DNA of 64,000 bases from Streptomyces olivaceoviridis (GCF_014650115.1 NZ_BMUI01000003.1:186001-250000), one strand, 5' to 3'; shown: positions 8,084 to 17,416, numbered from the stretch's first letter. Made by a program: numbers and translations. Notes: generated by a model from the letters alone, not told the origin.

Positions 8084-8692
8084 TTACTGGCTCTCGGTGC
8101 GCTGGCTCCCGCGAGAGCGTGCCCGCTTCCACCGTGTGAGCAACCCGTCGGGCACCTCTTCCGCGGTGAGCGCGAAGACGAGATGGTCGCGCCAGGCGCC
8201 GTCGATGTGCAGATAACGCGGCCGGAGCCCCTCCTCGCGGAATCCGAGTTTCTCCACCACCCGCCGGCTCGGCCGGTTCTCGGGGCGAATGCAGACCTCG
8301 ACGCGGTGCAGGCCGACCGTGCGGAAACAGTGGTCCACCACCAGCGCGACAGCCGTCGGCATCACCCCGCGCCCGGCCACCGCCTCGTCCACCCAGTACC
8401 CGACGTGCCCCGAGCACATCGAGCCCCAGGTGATCCCGGCGACCGTCAACTGCCCGACCAGCTGCCCCTGGTACTCGATGACGAACGGCAGCATCCGGCC
8501 CGCGTTCGCCTCGGAGCGCAGATGCCGGACCATCTGGCGGTAGGTCGGCCGGTGCGCTATCGGTCCGCTCGGCGTGGGCGGCGGGATGGTCGCCTCCCAC
8601 GGGCGCAGCCAGTCGCGGTTGCGCCGGTTCACCTCGCGCCAGACCCGCTGGTCGCGCAGCTTTATCGGCCGGAGGACGACATCGCCGTCCAC
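8084..8692 (-). CDS. RimJ/RimL-type GNAT N-acetyltransferase
   Basis: About 202 residues with the Acetyltransf_3 pattern: VVLRPIKLRDQRVWREVNRRNRDWLRPWE at the start, GYWVDEAVAGRGVMPTAVALVVDHCF (acetyl-CoA loop), and NRPSRRVVEKLGFREEG. These enzymes acetylate N-termini of ribosomal or other proteins, or small amines. The GTG at 8692 is used here; a CTG at 8722 that overlaps the mogA stop (CTGA) would add ten residues ([10 protein letters not shown]) and fits translational coupling, so the true start may be there. It is the last gene of the galU-moeA-moaC-mogA transcription unit. Confidence 0.87.
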   Translation of the reverse strand: MDGDVVLRPIKLRDQRVWREVNRRNRDWLRPWEATIPPPTPSGPIAHRPTYRQMVRHLRSEANAGRMLPFVIEYQGQLVGQLTVAGITWGSMCSGHVGYWVDEAVAGRGVMPTAVALVVDHCFRTVGLHRVEVCIRPENRPSRRVVEKLGFREEGLRPRYLHIDGAWRDHLVFALTAEEVPDGLLTRWKRARSRGSQRTESQ

Positions 8693-8718
8693 CAGTACGA
8701 CGGGCCAGGAAGGGGTGT

Positions 8719-9222
8719 TCAGCTCGCACCCCCCGTACCGCCGGGTCTCGGGTGGTCACCGCCGCGGATCTGGTCGACGGCATGGATCAGCAGGGGCTCC
8801 AGCACGGCGAGGCCGTCGCGCACCCCGCCGGTCGACCCGGGCAGGTTGACGATCAGCGTGCGCCCGGCCACTCCCGCCAGGCCCCGGGACAGCGCGGCGG
8901 TCGGCACCTTCTCCCGGCCGTACGCGCGAACGGCCTCCGCGATGCCCGGCACCTCGTGGTCGATCACCGCGCGGGTCGCCTCGGGGGTGCGGTCGGTGGG
9001 CGACAGGCCGGTGCCGCCGGTGGTGACGACGACGTCGTACCCGGAGGCGACGCCCGCGCGCAGGGCCGCTTCCACGGGGTCGCCGTCGGGGACGACCTGC
9101 GGGCCGTCGACGTCGAACCCGAGGCTCCTGAGGCCGTCGGCGACCAGCGGGCCGCCCTTGTCCGCGTATACGCCCGCGGCGGCCCGGTTGGAAGCGGTGA
9201 TCACCAGAGCACGGTAGGTCAT
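8719..9222 (-). CDS. mogA: MogA/MoaB family molybdopterin adenylyltransferase
   Basis: A 167-residue MoCF_biosynth domain. [18 protein letters not shown] carries the GGTG and TPEA motifs that bind molybdopterin, and [13 protein letters not shown] is the second conserved loop. The protein adenylates molybdopterin before molybdate insertion by MoeA. The start ATG overlaps the moaC stop (ATGA). Its residence with moaC and moeA makes the cofactor role secure. Confidence 0.92.
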   Translation of the reverse strand: MTYRALVITASNRAAAGVYADKGGPLVADGLRSLGFDVDGPQVVPDGDPVEAALRAGVASGYDVVVTTGGTGLSPTDRTPEATRAVIDHEVPGIAEAVRAYGREKVPTAALSRGLAGVAGRTLIVNLPGSTGGVRDGLAVLEPLLIHAVDQIRGGDHPRPGGTGGAS

Positions 9223-9731
9223 GTCCTGCTCCAGTCGCCCGACTTGCCGCCCGTCTTCTCCTCCACCCGTACGTCCGTGATGACCGCCCCCTTGTCGACC
9301 GCCTTGACCATGTCGATCACGGTGAGCGCGGCGACCGTCACAGCGGTGAGGGCCTCCATCTCGACGCCCGTGCGGTCCGTGGTCTTCACGGTGGCCCGGA
9401 TCTCCACGGCGTCGTCCGCGACCGACAGGTCCAGTGTCACACCGGACACCGACAACGGGTGGCACAGGGGGATCAGATCCGGGGTGCGCTTGGCGCCCAT
9501 GATCCCGGCGATCCGCGCGGTGGCCAGGGCGTCCCCCTTGGGCACGCCCTCGCCGCGCAGCAGCTCGACCACGCGTGGTGCGACGAGGACCCGGCCGCTG
9601 GCGCGGGCGGTGCGCGCGGTCACGTCCTTCCCGGACACGTCGACCATGCGGGCCGCGCCCGCCTCGTCGATGTGCGTCAGTCGGTCCTGCGCAGGGGCTC
9701 CGGGGGTCTCCCCCCGGGAAGGCTGGGTCAT
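9219..9731 (-). CDS. moaC: Cyclic pyranopterin monophosphate synthase MoaC
   Basis: A 170-residue Moa[19 protein letters not shown] is the typical start; [20 protein letters not shown] carries the conserved [34 protein letters not shown] is the signature with active-site Lys and Asp residues. With MoaA it makes precursor Z in molybdenum-cofactor biosynthesis. The ATG at 9731 was chosen over an upstream in-frame start because the extra residues are Arg-rich and not conserved in the family. The stop overlaps mogA. Confidence 0.94.
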   Translation of the reverse strand: MTQPSRGETPGAPAQDRLTHIDEAGAARMVDVSGKDVTARTARASGRVLVAPRVVELLRGEGVPKGDALATARIAGIMGAKRTPDLIPLCHPLSVSGVTLDLSVADDAVEIRATVKTTDRTGVEMEALTAVTVAALTVIDMVKAVDKGAVITDVRVEEKTGGKSGDWSRT

Positions 9732-9815
9732 GGCTGTGGCGCTCCCGGTCCGGGCCCGGCGCGGTAGGGCGCGCGGGCCTGCTGTGCGCGACACGGTACC
9801 GCCAACCGGCGGAGC

Positions 9816-11138
9816 TCAGCCGAGCAGGACCACCTCGACCTCGCTGCCGGGCTCGACGGACTCCGCGTCCTCGGGCACGACGATCAGCGCGTCCGCCTGC
9901 GCCAGCGCGGCGATCAGGTGGGAGCCGGCACCGCCCACGGGGGTCACCTCGCCGTCGGTGTACGTACCGCGCAGGAACTGGCGGCGCCCCTTCGGCGAGC
10001 GCAGCGCCCCGTCGGCCTTGAGGACAGCCCGCACGCGGGGCCGGTGGAGGTCCGTGACGCCCATCAGCGCGCGGATGGCGGGCCGGACGAACAGCTCGAA
10101 GGAGACGTACGACGACACGGGGTTGCCGGGCAGTGCCAGCAGCGGGGTGTGGTCGGGGCCGATGGCGCCGAAGCCCTGGGGCTTGCCGGGCTGCATGGCG
10201 AGCTTGCGGAACTCGACGCCGCTGCCCGCCTCGTCCGCGTCCCCGGCGTACGACAGCGCCTCCTTGACGACGTCGTACGCCCCGACGCTCACCCCGCCCG
10301 TGGTCACCAGCAGGTCGGCGCGGATGAGCTGGTCCTCGATGGTGGAGCGCAGGGTCTCGGCGTCGTCGGCGACGGCGCCCACCCGGTAGGCGATGGCGCC
10401 CGCGTCCCGCGCGGCGGCGGTGAGGGCGAAGCTGTTGGAGTCGTAGATCTGCCCGCCGGCCAGTCGCTCGCCGGGCTGGACGAGTTCGCTGCCGGTGGAC
10501 ATCACGACCACCCGCGGGCGGGGGCGCACCCGCACCGTGCCGCGGCCGATCGCGGCGAGCAGCGCGATCTGCGGCGGGCCGAGGACCGTCCCGGCCTCCA
10601 GGGCGAGGTCCCCGGCCTTCACGTCGCTGCCCTTGGCCCGCACGTGCGCGCGTGCCTCGGCGGAGCGGTACACGTGCACGTGGCCCTCGGCGCCCTCGGG
10701 GGCCAGGCTGCGCGCCCGCATGCCGCTGACCGGGCCCTCGCCGAGCCCGCCGTCGGTCCACTCGACGGGGACGACGGCCTCGGCACCGGGCGGCAGCGGC
10801 GCGCCGGTCATGATGCGGGCGGCCTGTCCGGGGCCGACCCGCACCAGGTCGGCCGCGCCGGCCGCGACGTCCCCGACGACCTCCAGGACGGCCGGGAACT
10901 CCTCCCCGGCGCCCGCCACGTCCGCGACCCGCACCGCGTACCCGTCCATGGAGCTGTTGTCGAACGGCGGCAGGGACACCGGCACCGTGACGTCGTCGAC
11001 CAGGACGCAGCCCTGGGCGTCGAGCAGGTGCAGCTCGATGGGTTCGAGGGGGCGGACGGTCGAGAGGATGTCCTCAAGATGCTCGTCCACCGACCACAGG
11101 TCGTCCGGGCCGGCGGGGCGGGTCGCGGCGCTGCTCAA
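9816..11138 (-). CDS. moeA: Molybdopterin molybdenumtransferase MoeA
   Basis: A 440-residue MoeA/gephyrin-E-type protein. PPFDNSSMDGYAVR is the conserved MoeA_N motif, followed by PGQAARIMTGAPLPPGAEAVVP. The MPT-binding domain follows with TTGGVSVGAYDVVKEAL, and GNPVSSYVSFELFV precedes a MoeA_C domain ending VVPEDAESVEPGSEVEV. It inserts molybdate into adenylated molybdopterin. The start codon is TTG, read from the TTGA that overlaps the galU stop, so translation depends on galU. Confidence 0.93.
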   Translation of the reverse strand: MSSAATRPAGPDDLWSVDEHLEDILSTVRPLEPIELHLLDAQGCVLVDDVTVPVSLPPFDNSSMDGYAVRVADVAGAGEEFPAVLEVVGDVAAGAADLVRVGPGQAARIMTGAPLPPGAEAVVPVEWTDGGLGEGPVSGMRARSLAPEGAEGHVHVYRSAEARAHVRAKGSDVKAGDLALEAGTVLGPPQIALLAAIGRGTVRVRPRPRVVVMSTGSELVQPGERLAGGQIYDSNSFALTAAARDAGAIAYRVGAVADDAETLRSTIEDQLIRADLLVTTGGVSVGAYDVVKEALSYAGDADEAGSGVEFRKLAMQPGKPQGFGAIGPDHTPLLALPGNPVSSYVSFELFVRPAIRALMGVTDLHRPRVRAVLKADGALRSPKGRRQFLRGTYTDGEVTPVGGAGSHLIAALAQADALIVVPEDAESVEPGSEVEVVLLG

Positions 11139-12046
11139 GATTGCTGCATCTCCTCGGCTACGTAACTGCGAAGCCAGGTCCGGAAGTCCGGGCCCAGGTC
11201 CTCACGTTCGCATGCGAGTCTGACAATGGCACGCAGGTAGTCGCCACGGTCACCGGTGTCATAGCGGCGGCCCTCGAAGACGACGCCGTGCACCGGGCCG
11301 CCGACCTTCTCGTCCTGCGCGAGCTGCTGGAGCGCGTCGGTGAGCTGGATCTCGCCGCCGCGGCCCGGCTCGGTCTTGCGCAGTATGCCGAAGACGTGCG
11401 GGTCGAGGACGTAACGGCCGATGATCGCGTAGTTCGAGGGGGCGTCCGCCGGGTCCGGCTTCTCGACCAGTCCGGTCACCTTGACCACGTCGCCGTCGGC
11501 GGTGGCCTCCACCGCGGCGCAGCCGTAGAGGTGGATCTGCTCGGGCGCGACCTCCATCAGGGCGACGACGCTGCCGCCGTGCCGCTCCTGGACCTCGATC
11601 ATGCGCGCGAGCAGCGGGTCCCGCGGGTCGATCAGGTCGTCGCCGAGGAGGACGGCGAAGGGCTCGTGGCCGACGTGCGGGGCGGCGCACAGCACGGCGT
11701 GCCCGAGGCCCTTGGGGTCGCCCTGGCGCACGTAGTGCATGGTGGCCAGGTCGCTGGACTCCTGCACCTTCGCGAGCCGTTCGGCGTCACCCTTCTTCTG
11801 CAGCGCAGATTCCAGCTCGTAGTTGCGGTCGAAGTGGTCCTCAAGGGGCCGCTTGTTGCGCCCGGTGATCATGAGGACGTCGTCGAGCCCCGCCGACACG
11901 GCCTCCTCGACCACGTACTGGATCGCCGGCTTGTCTACGACCGGCAGCATCTCCTTGGGAGTGGCTTTGGTAGCCGGCAGGAACCGGGTGCCGAGGCCGG
12001 CTGCGGGAATGACAGCCTTGCTGATCCTGGGGTGGGACTGAGTCAT
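11135..12046 (-). CDS. galU: UTP-glucose-1-phosphate uridylyltransferase GalU
   Basis: A 303-residue nucleotidyltransferase. The N-terminal motif VIPAAGLGTRFLPATKATPKEMLP (quoted in part) is the pyrophosphorylase signature. PVVDKPAIQYVVEEA follows, and a VEKP motif is present. It forms UDP-glucose for cell-wall glycans, glycolipids and trehalose. The ATG at 12046 gives the conserved N-terminus; GTG/ATG starts four codons upstream add nothing. It leads the galU-moeA-moaC-mogA operon and is divergent from a 5-formyl-THF cyclo-ligase gene. Confidence 0.94.
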   Translation of the reverse strand: MTQSHPRISKAVIPAAGLGTRFLPATKATPKEMLPVVDKPAIQYVVEEAVSAGLDDVLMITGRNKRPLEDHFDRNYELESALQKKGDAERLAKVQESSDLATMHYVRQGDPKGLGHAVLCAAPHVGHEPFAVLLGDDLIDPRDPLLARMIEVQERHGGSVVALMEVAPEQIHLYGCAAVEATADGDVVKVTGLVEKPDPADAPSNYAIIGRYVLDPHVFGILRKTEPGRGGEIQLTDALQQLAQDEKVGGPVHGVVFEGRRYDTGDRGDYLRAIVRLACEREDLGPDFRTWLRSYVAEEMQQS

Positions 12047-12096
12047 GCCCGCAACCATATCCGGTGCCTTTGTGGGGAATCTGTGGCTCAGGTTGC

Positions 12097-12124
12097 TTGA
12101 CCCTTATATGGCCTGCATTAGGAA
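12097..12124 (+). promoter_or_regulatory. Candidate sigma70/HrdB-type promoter for cyclo-ligase gene
   Basis: TTGACC (12097-12102), 16-bp spacer, TAGGAA (12119-12124) upstream of the GTG start at 12142. Position and boxes match the vegetative consensus TTGACN/TAGRRT well; the leader would be only about ten bases long. Confidence 0.45.
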
Positions 12125-12141
12125 GGGTGCGAGGACGACCA

Positions 12142-12762
12142 GTGGAACACGACGGACGTACGGGCGAGCCTGACAAGCGCGCGTTTCGGCGAGAGCTCCT
12201 CGGGGTGAGGAACAGGTTGACGGCGGATGACGTCCGCGTGGCGGGCCGCGCGCTGGCCGAGCGCGCCCTGGAGCTGCCCGAGCTGGCGCGTGGCCGCACG
12301 GTGGCGGCGTACGTCTCGGTGGGCAGCGAACCCGGCACGCTCGCCCTGATGGACGCGCTGCGCGCGCGGGGCGTGCGCGTCCTGCTCCCCGCGCTGCTGC
12401 CCGACAACGACCTGGACTGGGGCGAGTACGCCGGCCCGGACTCCCTCACCCGGGTGCAACACGGCGGCAAGATGGCTCTTTTCGAGCCCTCCGGTCCGCG
12501 TCTCGGCCCGGACGCCGTGACGGACGCGGACGTGGTCCTGCTGCCCGGGCTCGCGGTGGACGCGCGCGGGATGCGCCTCGGGCGCGGCGGAGGGTCGTAC
12601 GACCGGGTGCTGGCCCGGCTGGAGCGCGCGGGCGCGCGCCCCCGGCTCGCGGTGCTGCTCTACGACACGGAGGTCGTCGCGCGCGTCCCGGCGGAGGCGC
12701 ACGACAAACCGGTGCACGCGGTGGTGACGCCGTCGGGAGTGCGCCGCTTCCCGCAGGGCTGA
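12142..12762 (+). CDS. 5-formyltetrahydrofolate cyclo-ligase
   Basis: A 206-residue protein of the 5-FTHF cyclo-ligase family. KRAFRRELLGVRNRL is the N-terminal nucleotide-contacting helix, and VVLLPGLAVDARGMRLGRGGGSYDR is the signature with the Gly-rich GRGGGYYD-like loop. It converts 5-formyl-THF to 5,10-methenyl-THF with ATP. The GTG at 12142 has GAGG about 7 bases upstream; the frame extends further 5' but without coding character. It is divergent from galU. Confidence 0.92.
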   Translation: MEHDGRTGEPDKRAFRRELLGVRNRLTADDVRVAGRALAERALELPELARGRTVAAYVSVGSEPGTLALMDALRARGVRVLLPALLPDNDLDWGEYAGPDSLTRVQHGGKMALFEPSGPRLGPDAVTDADVVLLPGLAVDARGMRLGRGGGSYDRVLARLERAGARPRLAVLLYDTEVVARVPAEAHDKPVHAVVTPSGVRRFPQG

Positions 12763-12780
12763 CCCTTTTCCCCTGAAACG

Positions 12781-12818
12781 CGGAACGGCCCTCCAGGCGC
12801 GCGTGGAGGGCCGTTCCG
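12781..12818. terminator. Bidirectional hairpin terminator
   Basis: Perfect 15-bp arms (12781-12795 and 12804-12818) with an 8-nt loop, between the converging cyclo-ligase and penicillin acylase genes. Confidence 0.85.
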
Positions 12819-12834
12819 TACCGTGTGCCGGTGG

Positions 12835-15690
12835 TCAGGGCTGGAGGACCAGGGTGTCGCTCGTGCTCTTGTCCACCGCCTTGCCCGAGAACGACCAGGG
12901 CAGCAGCTCGCCCTTGGCCCACTTGCTCGTCTGGTCCGTGTAGTGCGCGCTGAAGGCGTGCCCGGAGGCACCGCTCAGGTTGATCCACTTGGACTTGTCG
13001 AGGTCGGCGAGGTTGACGACCATCCGCATGGACGGCACCCAGACCACGTTGTAGCCGCCGGCGGCGTTCCAGCCGGTCGCGTTCACCGTCGCCTCACCGC
13101 CGCTGAGCTTCCACGGGCCGCGGTTGAGGAGGTACTGAAGAACCTTGGGGCCCTCGGTGCCGAGCGTCTGGTTCTTCAGGAACAGCCGGTGCAGACGGCC
13201 CCAGCTCCAGGTGTCGATGTCCTTGCCGAGCTTGGCGGTCAGCTCCCAGCGGGCGTCGATCATGGCGCGGGCGAAGAGCTGGTCCCGGTTCTCGGCGGCG
13301 GGACGGGTGCCCGACTTGGGCGTCTTCCACCAGTCGCTGTCCGGCTTGTCCATCAGGGTGCGCACGACCTCGAACCAGCGGTCGCCGCCGTCCGGCTGCG
13401 CCTGGTCGGCGTCGCGCTGGCCGCACTCGCGCACCTTGGTCTCGTCGTCCACCGGGCCGGTGCTGTCGATCTTGTCGACCCACAGGCACTGTCCCTTGAC
13501 GCGCAGCTCCTTGGGCAGCTTGTTGCCGAAGGCGAGCTTGAGGATGTTGCGCCAGACCGCGTTGAAGTACGCCGCCGCCGCGGAGTCGGCGTCCTGGGTG
13601 TAGTCCCAGCCCTCCAGCAGCTTCTGCGCCTGGCGGACCTCCGGGTCGTCCAAGTTGATCTTCAGCAGCTTGGGCACCAGGAGCTTGGCGATCTCGCTGC
13701 TGTTGTCCGTCTGCATCTGCCGCATGTCGTCGGTGGAGATCTTGCCGCCGTCCTTGATCTTGGACTCGATCAGGTCGGTGATGCGCTGGCTGCGGGTGCC
13801 GTAACCCCAGTCGGTGGTGAGGGTGTACGGGTACTTGTCCGGGTCGACCACGGCCTGGTTGGCGGTGACGATGTAGCCGCGCTCCGGGTCGTACTCGTAG
13901 GGCAGTTCGTCCTGCTTGAGGAAGCCCTTCCAGCGGTACTTCGAGTCCCAGCCCGGCACCGGGACGGCGCCGGAGTCCTTCGCGGTGCGGGTGGGGATCT
14001 TGCCGGGCAGCGTGTAGCCGATGTGGTTGTCCGTGCTGGCGTAGATCAGGTTCTGCGAGGGCACGTCGAACAGGGCCGCCGCCGCGCGGAAGTCGCTCCA
14101 GTCCCCGGCCTTGTCGAGGGCGAACACGGCGTCCATGGTCGTGCCCGGGTCGAGCGCGGTCCACCGCAGGGCGATGCCGTAGCCGTCGCCGCGGTCGGGC
14201 GCGGCGGTGTTCACGGTGGCCCTCTTGCCGACCTGGACGAGTTCGTCGTCACGGTCGGACAGCAGCGGCATCCCGTCCTGGGTCTGCCGGACGACGATCG
14301 TCTTGGCCGAGCCCCCGGCGACCTTGATGGTCTCCTCGCGGGTCTTGAACGGCCGGATCTTGCCGTCGTACAGGTAGCCGTTCGCGCTGACCTTCTCCAG
14401 GTAGAGGTCGGTGACGTCGACGCCGGAGTTGGTCAGGCCCCACGCGATCTTCCCGTTGTGGCCGATGACCACACCGGGCATGCCGGCGAACGTGTAGCCG
14501 GTCACGTCGTACTGGCACTTGGCGGAGACGGTGCGGCAGTGCAGGCCCATCTGGTACCAGACGGACGGCAGGGACGCCGACAGGTGCGGGTCGTTGGCGA
14601 GCAGCGGCTTGCCGGTGATGGTGTACTTCCCGGCGACCACCCAGGAGTTGGAGCCGATGCCCTGGCCGTTCACACCGACGGCCGTGGGCAGGTCGTCCAG
14701 GACGTTGTAGAGGCCGTCCAGCTGGCTCGTGAGGCCCGAACCGGTCCCGGCCGAGGTGGAGGAGCCGGTCGTGCCCGTCGTGCCCTGAGAAGAGCCCGTG
14801 GCGCCGCCGGCCGTGCCCTGGGTGCCCGTCGTGCCCGTCGTACCGGTCGTGCCGGTCGTGCCCGCAGCGGAGCCCGTGGCGCCGCTCTGCTGGAAGGCCT
14901 GGGTCACCGCGTCGTACTGGCCCTCCTGGACGATCGGCTTGTTGCGGCCGTAGGGGTACGCCGGGTACAGGTCCTGGATCTGCTGCGGGCCGAGGCGGCT
15001 GGTCATGAGGGCGCGGTCGATCTCGTCCTGCATGTTGCCGCGCAGGTCCCAGGCCATCGCCTTCAGCCACGCGACGGAGTCGACCGGGGTCCACTTCTCC
15101 GGCTTGTAGTCGTTGGTCAGGCCCAGCGCCGCGTACTCCAGGGAGATGTCCTTGCCGTCCTTGCCCTGGAGGTAGGCGTTGACCCCCTTGGCGTACGCCT
15201 GGAGGTACTTCTTGCTGGAAGCCGACAGCTTGGTGTCGTACTCCTGCCGTGCGATCCGGTCCCAGCCGAGGGTGCGCAGGAACTCGTCGTTCTTGACCTG
15301 GCCCTTGCCGAACATCTCCGACAGGCGCCCGGAGGTCATGTGCCGGCGCACGTCCATCTCGTAGAACCGGTCCTGCGCCTGGACGTAGCCCTGCGCCATG
15401 AACAGGTCCTCGTCCGAGGACGCGTAGATCTGCGGAATGCCGTAGCCGTCCCGCTTGACGTCGACCGGCCCGGACAGGCCGTCGAGCTTGATCGAACCGG
15501 TGGTCTGCGGGAAGGAGGCGCGGACGGTACTGATCGACCAGTACGCCCCGTAGGCGATGCCTCCGATGATGGCCAGGACCAGCACCAGCACGATGAGTCG
15601 GGCTTTGCGCCCCTTCTTCCTGCCGGACTTGACGGACGTGGCACCCGCTGCGGCGGTGTCACCCGTGGTGGCGGTGGTGTTGGGGGGCAT
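12835..15690 (-). CDS. Penicillin acylase family Ntn-hydrolase, membrane-anchored
   Basis: A 951-residue protein. A basic N-terminus and one membrane helix (RLIVLVLVLAIIGGIAYGAY, about residues 53-72) export and anchor it. FMAQGYVQAQDRFYEMDVRR marks the alpha-chain start. An autoproteolysis site and nucleophile are visible in GIGSNSWVV (Ser347, codon 14650-14652), followed by KPLLANDPHL, typical of the beta chain. A Thr-Gly-rich low-complexity insert (about residues 270-315) sits in the linker peptide before the nucleophile. Family members hydrolyse amides such as penicillins or acyl-homoserine lactones; the substrate here is unknown. Start ATG 15690 was chosen because upstream residues show no family similarity. 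Confidence 0.92.
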   Translation of the reverse strand: MPPNTTATTGDTAAAGATSVKSGRKKGRKARLIVLVLVLAIIGGIAYGAYWSISTVRASFPQTTGSIKLDGLSGPVDVKRDGYGIPQIYASSDEDLFMAQGYVQAQDRFYEMDVRRHMTSGRLSEMFGKGQVKNDEFLRTLGWDRIARQEYDTKLSASSKKYLQAYAKGVNAYLQGKDGKDISLEYAALGLTNDYKPEKWTPVDSVAWLKAMAWDLRGNMQDEIDRALMTSRLGPQQIQDLYPAYPYGRNKPIVQEGQYDAVTQAFQQSGATGSAAGTTGTTGTTGTTGTQGTAGGATGSSQGTTGTTGSSTSAGTGSGLTSQLDGLYNVLDDLPTAVGVNGQGIGSNSWVVAGKYTITGKPLLANDPHLSASLPSVWYQMGLHCRTVSAKCQYDVTGYTFAGMPGVVIGHNGKIAWGLTNSGVDVTDLYLEKVSANGYLYDGKIRPFKTREETIKVAGGSAKTIVVRQTQDGMPLLSDRDDELVQVGKRATVNTAAPDRGDGYGIALRWTALDPGTTMDAVFALDKAGDWSDFRAAAALFDVPSQNLIYASTDNHIGYTLPGKIPTRTAKDSGAVPVPGWDSKYRWKGFLKQDELPYEYDPERGYIVTANQAVVDPDKYPYTLTTDWGYGTRSQRITDLIESKIKDGGKISTDDMRQMQTDNSSEIAKLLVPKLLKINLDDPEVRQAQKLLEGWDYTQDADSAAAAYFNAVWRNILKLAFGNKLPKELRVKGQCLWVDKIDSTGPVDDETKVRECGQRDADQAQPDGGDRWFEVVRTLMDKPDSDWWKTPKSGTRPAAENRDQLFARAMIDARWELTAKLGKDIDTWSWGRLHRLFLKNQTLGTEGPKVLQYLLNRGPWKLSGGEATVNATGWNAAGGYNVVWVPSMRMVVNLADLDKSKWINLSGASGHAFSAHYTDQTSKWAKGELLPWSFSGKAVDKSTSDTLVLQP

Positions 15691-15835
15691 CGCTGTCCTT
15701 GCTGTCCTAACGCGAGCGGCAGGTCGGGCTGTGACTTTGAATGAGCGCTGGAGCAACCATAGGCGCAGGGCCCTGTCCCGCTTGACGCGGAGTCGGGAAC
15801 CAGCGCGTACGAGCGTTCGATCTTGCCTCGCCGAA

Positions 15836-15857
15836 CGTCAAGAAATCGTCAAGAGTT
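15836..15857 (+). repeat. Two 11-bp direct repeats upstream of antiporter gene
   Basis: CGTCAAGAAAT (15836-15846) followed directly by CGTCAAGAGTT (15847-15857), 9 of 11 identical, about 60 bases before the antiporter start. Direct repeats on one helical turn are a common regulator-binding pattern in Streptomyces, but I cannot name the factor. Confidence 0.35.
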
Positions 15858-15916
15858 AGGTAAGGTAACGAAGTAACCGACGATCCGTGGGCCCGATCCC
15901 GGAGGAGGAACGCCCC

Positions 15917-17416
15917 CTGACTGTTCACCACCTCAACCAGCTCCTGCTCATCTGCTCCATCGTCCTGCTCGTCGCCGTCGCGGCCGTCCGGGTCTCTTCC
16001 CGCAGCGGGCTCCCCAGCCTGCTCGTGTACCTGGGGATCGGCGTCCTCATGGGCCAGGACGGCATCGGCCACATCCAGTTCAACAGCGCCGCGATGACCC
16101 AGGTCATGGGGTACGCGGCCCTGGTCGTGATCCTCGCCGAGGGCGGTCTGGGCACGAAGTGGAAGGAGATCCGGCCGGTCCTGCCGTCCGCCTCCGTGCT
16201 GGCGACGGTGGGAGTCGCGGTCAGCGTGGGCGTCACCGCGGCGGGCGCGCACTATCTGGTCGGGCTGGAGTGGCGGCAGGCGCTCATCATCGGGGCGGTG
16301 GTGTCGTCGACGGACGCGGCGGCGGTCTTCTCGGTCCTGCGGAAAATCCCCCTCCCCGCGCGCGTGACGGGCACACTGGAGGCCGAGTCCGGCTTCAACG
16401 ACGCCCCGGTGGTCATCCTGGTCGTCGCCTTCTCCACGGCCGGCCCGGTCGAGCACTGGTACCTGCTGCTGGGCGAGATAGTCCTGGAGCTGGCCATCGG
16501 CGCGGCCCTGGGCATCGCGGTGGGCTGGATCGGCTCCTGGGGGCTCAGGCACGTCGCGCTGCCCGCCTCCGGTCTCTACCCGATCGCCGTGATGGCCATC
16601 GCCGTCACGGCGTACGCCGCCGGCTCCCTGGCGCACGGCAGCGGCTTCCTCGCCGTCTACCTGGCCTCCATGATCCTAGGCAACGCCAGGCTCCCCCACT
16701 GGCCCGCCACCCGCGGCTTCGCCGAGGGACTCGGCTGGATCGCCCAGATCGGCATGTTCGTCGTGCTCGGCCTGCTGGTCACCCCGCACGAACTGGGCGA
16801 CGACATCGTGCCCGCGCTGGTCATCGGGCTGGTGCTGACCATGGTGGCCCGCCCGCTGAGCGTGCTGGTCAGCCTGGTGCCGTTCCGGGTACCGCGGCCG
16901 GAGCGGATCCTGATGTCCTGGGCCGGGCTGCGCGGCGCCGTGCCCATCATCCTGGCGACCATCCCCATGGTGAACGGCGTCGCCGGCAGCCGCCGCATCT
17001 TCAACATCGTCTTCGTCCTGGTCGTCGTCTACACCCTCGTCCAGGGGCCGACCCTGCCCTGGCTGGCCCGCACGCTCCGGCTGGGCGAGAAGGGCGAGGC
17101 CGCCGACCTCGGCATCGAGTCGGCGCCCCTGGAGCGGCTCCAGGGACACCTGCTGTCCGTCACCGTCCCCGAGGGCTCCCGGATGCACGGCGTGGAGGTC
17201 AGCGAGCTGCGGCTGCCGCCCGGCGCGGCCGTCACCCTCGTCGTGCGCGAGGAGAAATCGTTCGTGCCGCTGCCCTCGACCGTGCTGCGGCACGGCGACG
17301 AACTGCTGGTCGTCGCCACCGACCCGGTCCGCGACGCGGCGGAACGGCGACTGCGCGCGGTCGCCCACGGCGGCAAGCTGGCGGGCTGGCTGGGCACGGA
17401 CGGCACACACGGGTGA
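15917..17416 (+). CDS. K+/H+ antiporter, CPA1 family, with C-terminal RCK_C domain
   Basis: A 499-residue membrane protein with 11-12 hydrophobic helices. TDAAAVFSVLRK and the following FNDAPVVIL are the CPA1 antiporter core motifs with exchange Asp residues. A soluble ~85-residue tail (LLSVTVPEGSRMHGVEVSELRLP to the end) has the TrkA-C/RCK_C pattern that binds a small ligand for gating. It likely exports K+ or Na+ in exchange for protons. A GGAGGAGGAA ribosome-binding site at 15901-15910 places initiation at CTG 15917; a GTG at 15887 lies upstream of that site and is less likely. Divergent from the penicillin acylase gene. Confidence 0.88.
   Translation: MTVHHLNQLLLICSIVLLVAVAAVRVSSRSGLPSLLVYLGIGVLMGQDGIGHIQFNSAAMTQVMGYAALVVILAEGGLGTKWKEIRPVLPSASVLATVGVAVSVGVTAAGAHYLVGLEWRQALIIGAVVSSTDAAAVFSVLRKIPLPARVTGTLEAESGFNDAPVVILVVAFSTAGPVEHWYLLLGEIVLELAIGAALGIAVGWIGSWGLRHVALPASGLYPIAVMAIAVTAYAAGSLAHGSGFLAVYLASMILGNARLPHWPATRGFAEGLGWIAQIGMFVVLGLLVTPHELGDDIVPALVIGLVLTMVARPLSVLVSLVPFRVPRPERILMSWAGLRGAVPIILATIPMVNGVAGSRRIFNIVFVLVVVYTLVQGPTLPWLARTLRLGEKGEAADLGIESAPLERLQGHLLSVTVPEGSRMHGVEVSELRLPPGAAVTLVVREEKSFVPLPSTVLRHGDELLVVATDPVRDAAERRLRAVAHGGKLAGWLGTDGTHG

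Noticed and set aside
8040..8085. AT-rich TTGAATATATGTTCGAA-like segment
   Set aside because: The dyad is imperfect and lies close to the end of a gene; no regulator or promoter context supports it.
15836..15880. Possible PHO box (11-bp direct repeats) before the antiporter gene
   Set aside because: The repeat unit CGTCAAGARWT does not fit the GTTCA-type PhoP consensus, so only an unnamed repeat was reported.
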